Below are positions 23,933-25,735 of a stretch of DNA of 25,735 nt, in pieces (position 1 is the first letter of the stretch; each line of letters starts with the position of its first letter). The translations under genes and the position numbers were made by a program. Source of the DNA: a virus; the IMG/VR virus record IMGVR_UViG_3300030102_001981, positions 1-25,735 of that record, one strand, 5' to 3'. The notes beneath the pieces are model-generated. The model was not told the DNA's origin, made no database searches, and saw only the letters and a program-made list of their open reading frames with translations.

Positions 23933-24178
23933 CTATGGGTTCAATGGGTCTATTGGAACCCATGTCCCTGTTGCGTTTGGATCTATTTCACTCCATCCTA
24001 TCACAGAAACACTACCTGTTGCAAGGTTAAATCTGTTACCTGTAGGCTGAACTCCAAAGCCAACAGTGGTGTTTCCTACGTTAATATTGACTCTTTTACC
24101 GTTAACCAATACTACAACATTTTGAATGCCTACGCCAGCAAAGGTTGTTGATGCAAAAGGTGTTGCTCCAAATAACAT
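23933..24178 (-). CDS. Minimal paralogue of the beta-repeat tail protein (81 aa)
   Basis: I chose the ATG at 24178, which forms a TAATG junction with the upstream gene and gives MLFGATPFASTTFAGVG, matching the MYFGTTPFSAAAFSDVG start of the 217-residue neighbour; a TTG six codons earlier is less plausible. The product is a head segment, two repeat-like units (NGKRVNINVGNTT and TGNRFNLATGSVS) and a Trp-rich cap (PNATGTWVPIDP) that matches PTNATQTWTEIP of the neighbour. It therefore looks like the same architecture reduced to two repeats. It is probably a tail or fibre accessory protein, produced by tandem duplication followed by repeat loss or gain. Confidence 0.82.
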   Translation of the reverse strand: MLFGATPFASTTFAGVGIQNVVVLVNGKRVNINVGNTTVGFGVQPTGNRFNLATGSVSVIGWSEIDPNATGTWVPIDPLNP

Positions 24179-24831
24179 TATGGTATCTCCGTCCAAGTTT
24201 GTGTTGCATTAGTAGGAACGTTTTCCCACATCCTTAATGTAATATCTGAATCAGCTACATTAAATCTATTACCGTCTGGTAATACTTTAGCTTTTGCAAA
24301 TACATCAAAATTACCAGTGCCAAAAGCAGTTGTTGATATATTTAATCTATTACCTGTTACTACAGCAACTGCATTTGCCTTAGGTACCGCATTTCCTACA
24401 GATATATTAACTCTGTTACCCGTTACACTAATATTAGCTTTACCTATAATAGTAATATTACCAACACCAATGTTTGCTCTATTACCTGTTATAGTTGGTT
24501 TAGAGCCAGCTTTTGCTGTTACACTACTAACTGATATCTCAAATTCATTTCCTGTAACTGGTACGTCTTTTGGTATTGCAGCCTGTGCTGTTCCTTTAGC
24601 TATATTTAATCTGTTACCTGTTAATGCAACTAATGCTTTTGCTACAATAGTTGAATCACCTGTTGATATATTTAATCTTTGACCTGTAACTGAAAAATTA
24701 GCGTCAGCTGTTTGTGTTACGTTTCCAATTGATACATTTATTCTTTGGCCTGTTACATTGACGAATGCGTTAGGATTAAATCCTACATCAGAAAATGCTG
24801 CTGCCGAAAAGGGTGTAGTCCCAAAATACAT
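24178..24831 (-). CDS. Tandem 22-residue beta-repeat tail protein (217 aa)
   Basis: After a head segment (residues 1-23), residues 24-200 consist of eight units centred on V-T-G-N/Q-R-x-N-I/V. The first six are exactly 22 residues long, the seventh 27, and the eighth is partial (LPDGNRFNV); a cap of about 17 residues with WENV and TNATQTW ends the protein. Each unit alternates hydrophobic and polar residues, as expected for stacked beta strands, a solenoid or a rod. Similar VTG-repeat proteins occur among marine phage structural proteins. Function is likely in the tail or fibre, as the neighbours are tail proteins. Its ATG abuts a small hairpin that includes the Shine-Dalgarno sequence. Confidence 0.88.
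   Translation of the reverse strand: MYFGTTPFSAAAFSDVGFNPNAFVNVTGQRINVSIGNVTQTADANFSVTGQRLNISTGDSTIVAKALVALTGNRLNIAKGTAQAAIPKDVPVTGNEFEISVSSVTAKAGSKPTITGNRANIGVGNITIIGKANISVTGNRVNISVGNAVPKANAVAVVTGNRLNISTTAFGTGNFDVFAKAKVLPDGNRFNVADSDITLRMWENVPTNATQTWTEIP
24232..24762 (-). repeat. 66-bp coding tandem repeat array (eight units)
   Basis: The DNA behind the VTGNR units: six units of exactly 66 bp, one of 81 bp and one partial. Protein spacing is strict while DNA copies have diverged, so the array is old or selected at protein level. The unchanged unit length suggests structural constraint on a repeating beta fold. Confidence 0.85.
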
Positions 24832-24847
24832 GCGAGATTACCTCGCA
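24831..24847 (-). promoter_or_regulatory. Stop/start hairpin coupling the tail protein to the beta-repeat gene
   Basis: TGCGAG at 24831-24836 is the exact complement of CTCGCA at 24842-24847 with a 5-nt loop. In mRNA sense, TGCGAGGTAATCTCGCATG places the upstream TAA stop in and beside the loop, a GAGG Shine-Dalgarno-like sequence partly in the stem, and the ATG immediately at the stem's 3' foot. A ribosome finishing the upstream gene would melt the stem and free the start site. Confidence 0.55.
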
Positions 24848-25735
24848 GTACAAGGGATATTATTAGATCCTACTAATGATTGACCAAATGCCATGTAAAT
24901 GTATGTTGCACTAGAATTATTTAATCTTCCATCATTATTTTTTATTTTAAAACCATTAGATAAAAAATCTATTCCATTATTATTTGTAGAATTTTGAGCA
25001 GAATCTTGGTTTGGACTCAACATTACTATTGATGGATTACTAGGAGACCTTTTTACATCTTGTAGATTCCAATGTTCTCCAGACGCTGAACCACCACCAG
25101 AATGTTTAATTAAAATCCATTTAGGTTTAAAACCAGTATATATAAATGGCCCATCTACATTTGGATTTGTTCCAGATGCTCCATTACCAGTATAAAAACC
25201 AAACTTGCTGTAACCAGTTTTTTCTGCAAAGCAGTAAGCAACATAAGTTGAGCCACTTGCATTAACTGAAGCATGGTTTCCAAGATAAACTAATGAATTT
25301 GTTGGTGTAGTGTTATTCCATCTATTTGCATCAGTAAATGCTGTTCCAGTACTAGATAATTCTATAACTTTTGTATTACCCAAAGATTGATGATAAACTT
25401 GCCAATGCTCTGTATCATTTGTTCTTTTTATAAGTATTATTTTAGGCACTGCTCCTAATCCATGACCGAATGTTGCTGTTGAACCTGTTCCTGTATATGT
25501 TGATATTGAAAAACCTGCTGTAGTATTAACAGAAGTAGATGTAGTATTTATAGAACCATCTGTATTAGCTGAACCTGCCCCATTTGCTTTCCAGTTCCAT
25601 GAAACATAATTATTACCACTTCTATTTACATTATCGCCCGTTCCTAAAGTATATCCATCAGAATTAAATGAAGTTAATTCATCTGATGTTGTTTGTTCTG
25701 CTGTTGTACCAGATGAACTTAATCTTTTGTTAGCA
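24838..25735 (-). CDS. Partial large repetitive tail protein (DUF7483-like), C-terminal 298 residues
   Basis: The frame is open from the right edge to a TAA at 24840-24838, so the start is outside the window; the GTG near 25449 is internal. The visible 298 residues contain repeated modules with the signature N-x-S-x-x-Y-[VI]-x-x-x-[WF]: NRSGNNYVSWNW, NASGSTYVAYCF and NNSSATYIYMAF. Linking strands include HGLGAVPKIILIK, FKPKWILIKH and LSNGFKIKN. This is the pattern of long marine-phage tail or fibre proteins with DUF7483-type repeats, lectin-like beta domains probably contacting the host surface. The end, SLVGSNNIPCTAR, lies beside the coupling hairpin. Total length and the number of repeats cannot be known from this window. 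Confidence 0.88.
   Translation of the reverse strand, partial: ANKRLSSSGTTAEQTTSDELTSFNSDGYTLGTGDNVNRSGNNYVSWNWKANGAGSANTDGSINTTSTSVNTTAGFSISTYTGTGSTATFGHGLGAVPKIILIKRTNDTEHWQVYHQSLGNTKVIELSSTGTAFTDANRWNNTTPTNSLVYLGNHASVNASGSTYVAYCFAEKTGYSKFGFYTGNGASGTNPNVDGPFIYTGFKPKWILIKHSGGGSASGEHWNLQDVKRSPSNPSIVMLSPNQDSAQNSTNNNGIDFLSNGFKIKNNDGRLNNSSATYIYMAFGQSLVGSNNIPCTAR

Noticed and set aside
24179-24196. TTG start giving an 87-residue form of the small beta-repeat protein
   Set aside because: The ATG at 24178 forms a TAATG junction and lines up with the start of the 217-residue paralogue.
24232-24762. Regularly spaced repeats as a CRISPR array
   Set aside because: The repeats are in frame, diverged at DNA level, contiguous without unique spacers, and encode a periodic protein.
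25447-25449. GTG as the start of a separate 203-residue protein
   Set aside because: The frame is open upstream to the window edge and the upstream translation continues the same repeat pattern, so the GTG is internal.
1-25735. tRNA, rRNA, integrase, attachment site, terminase, portal, capsid or toxin-antitoxin genes
   Set aside because: I looked for them by motif and by gaps and found none; the gaps are too short for RNA genes and all large frames are accounted for.

Overview
The window reads as a fragment of a tailed, probably podovirus-like bacteriophage genome. It is AT-rich (spot counts of about 25-30% GC in many genes), packed with end-to-end genes, and has no rRNA, tRNA, transposase, integrase or cellular metabolic gene that I can see. 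The combination of a family A DNA polymerase, an archaeo-eukaryotic (AEP/TOTE-like) primase, a UvrD-like helicase, a DUF3310 protein, an SNF2-like ATPase and glycine-rich virion proteins resembles uncultured marine phages of AT-rich hosts such as SAR11. That host assignment is inference. Terminase, portal and capsid genes are not in the window and presumably lie beyond its edges.

Layout, left to right. (1) 1-8464, all on the minus strand: a replication operon read leftwards from a promoter at about 8490. In transcription order it holds three conserved-looking unknown proteins, the AEP primase, an SF1 helicase, DUF3310, DNA polymerase, and then a run of small genes: a 34-residue membrane protein, a 215-residue unknown, a zinc-ribbon-like microprotein with a possible nested cationic peptide, a lipoprotein-like peptide, a membrane coiled-coil protein and a partial gene. 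(2) 8465-8518: a divergent promoter region built on a perfect 33-bp palindrome. (3) 8519-10179, plus strand: an isolated two-gene unit (SNF2-like ATPase and a small unknown). (4) 10176-25735, all minus strand: a virion and lysis operon whose promoter is outside the window. In transcription order it holds a large repetitive tail protein (partial), two paralogous beta-repeat proteins, a fibre/spike-like protein, a 634-residue tail/stabilisation-like protein, three small proteins, two glycine-rich virion proteins with a shared KGG motif, three proteins in the order and size expected of a T7-like ejection apparatus (286, 487 and 1404 residues), an XhlA-like holin and an M15 peptidase endolysin.

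Genes within each block are joined by very short overlaps. The 1-nt TAATG stop-start junction occurs at least seven times, implying translational coupling. Notable signals are the palindromic promoter, a GC-rich hairpin 8 nt before the primase start, a coupling hairpin that links the tail protein to the beta-repeat gene, the nested cationic peptide, a possible spanin-like pair far from the holin/endolysin cassette, and an exact 22-residue repeat expanded in one paralogue and minimal in the next. There is no stretch of more than 300 bases without a gene; the largest gaps are about 54 nt (6623-6676 and 8465-8518).
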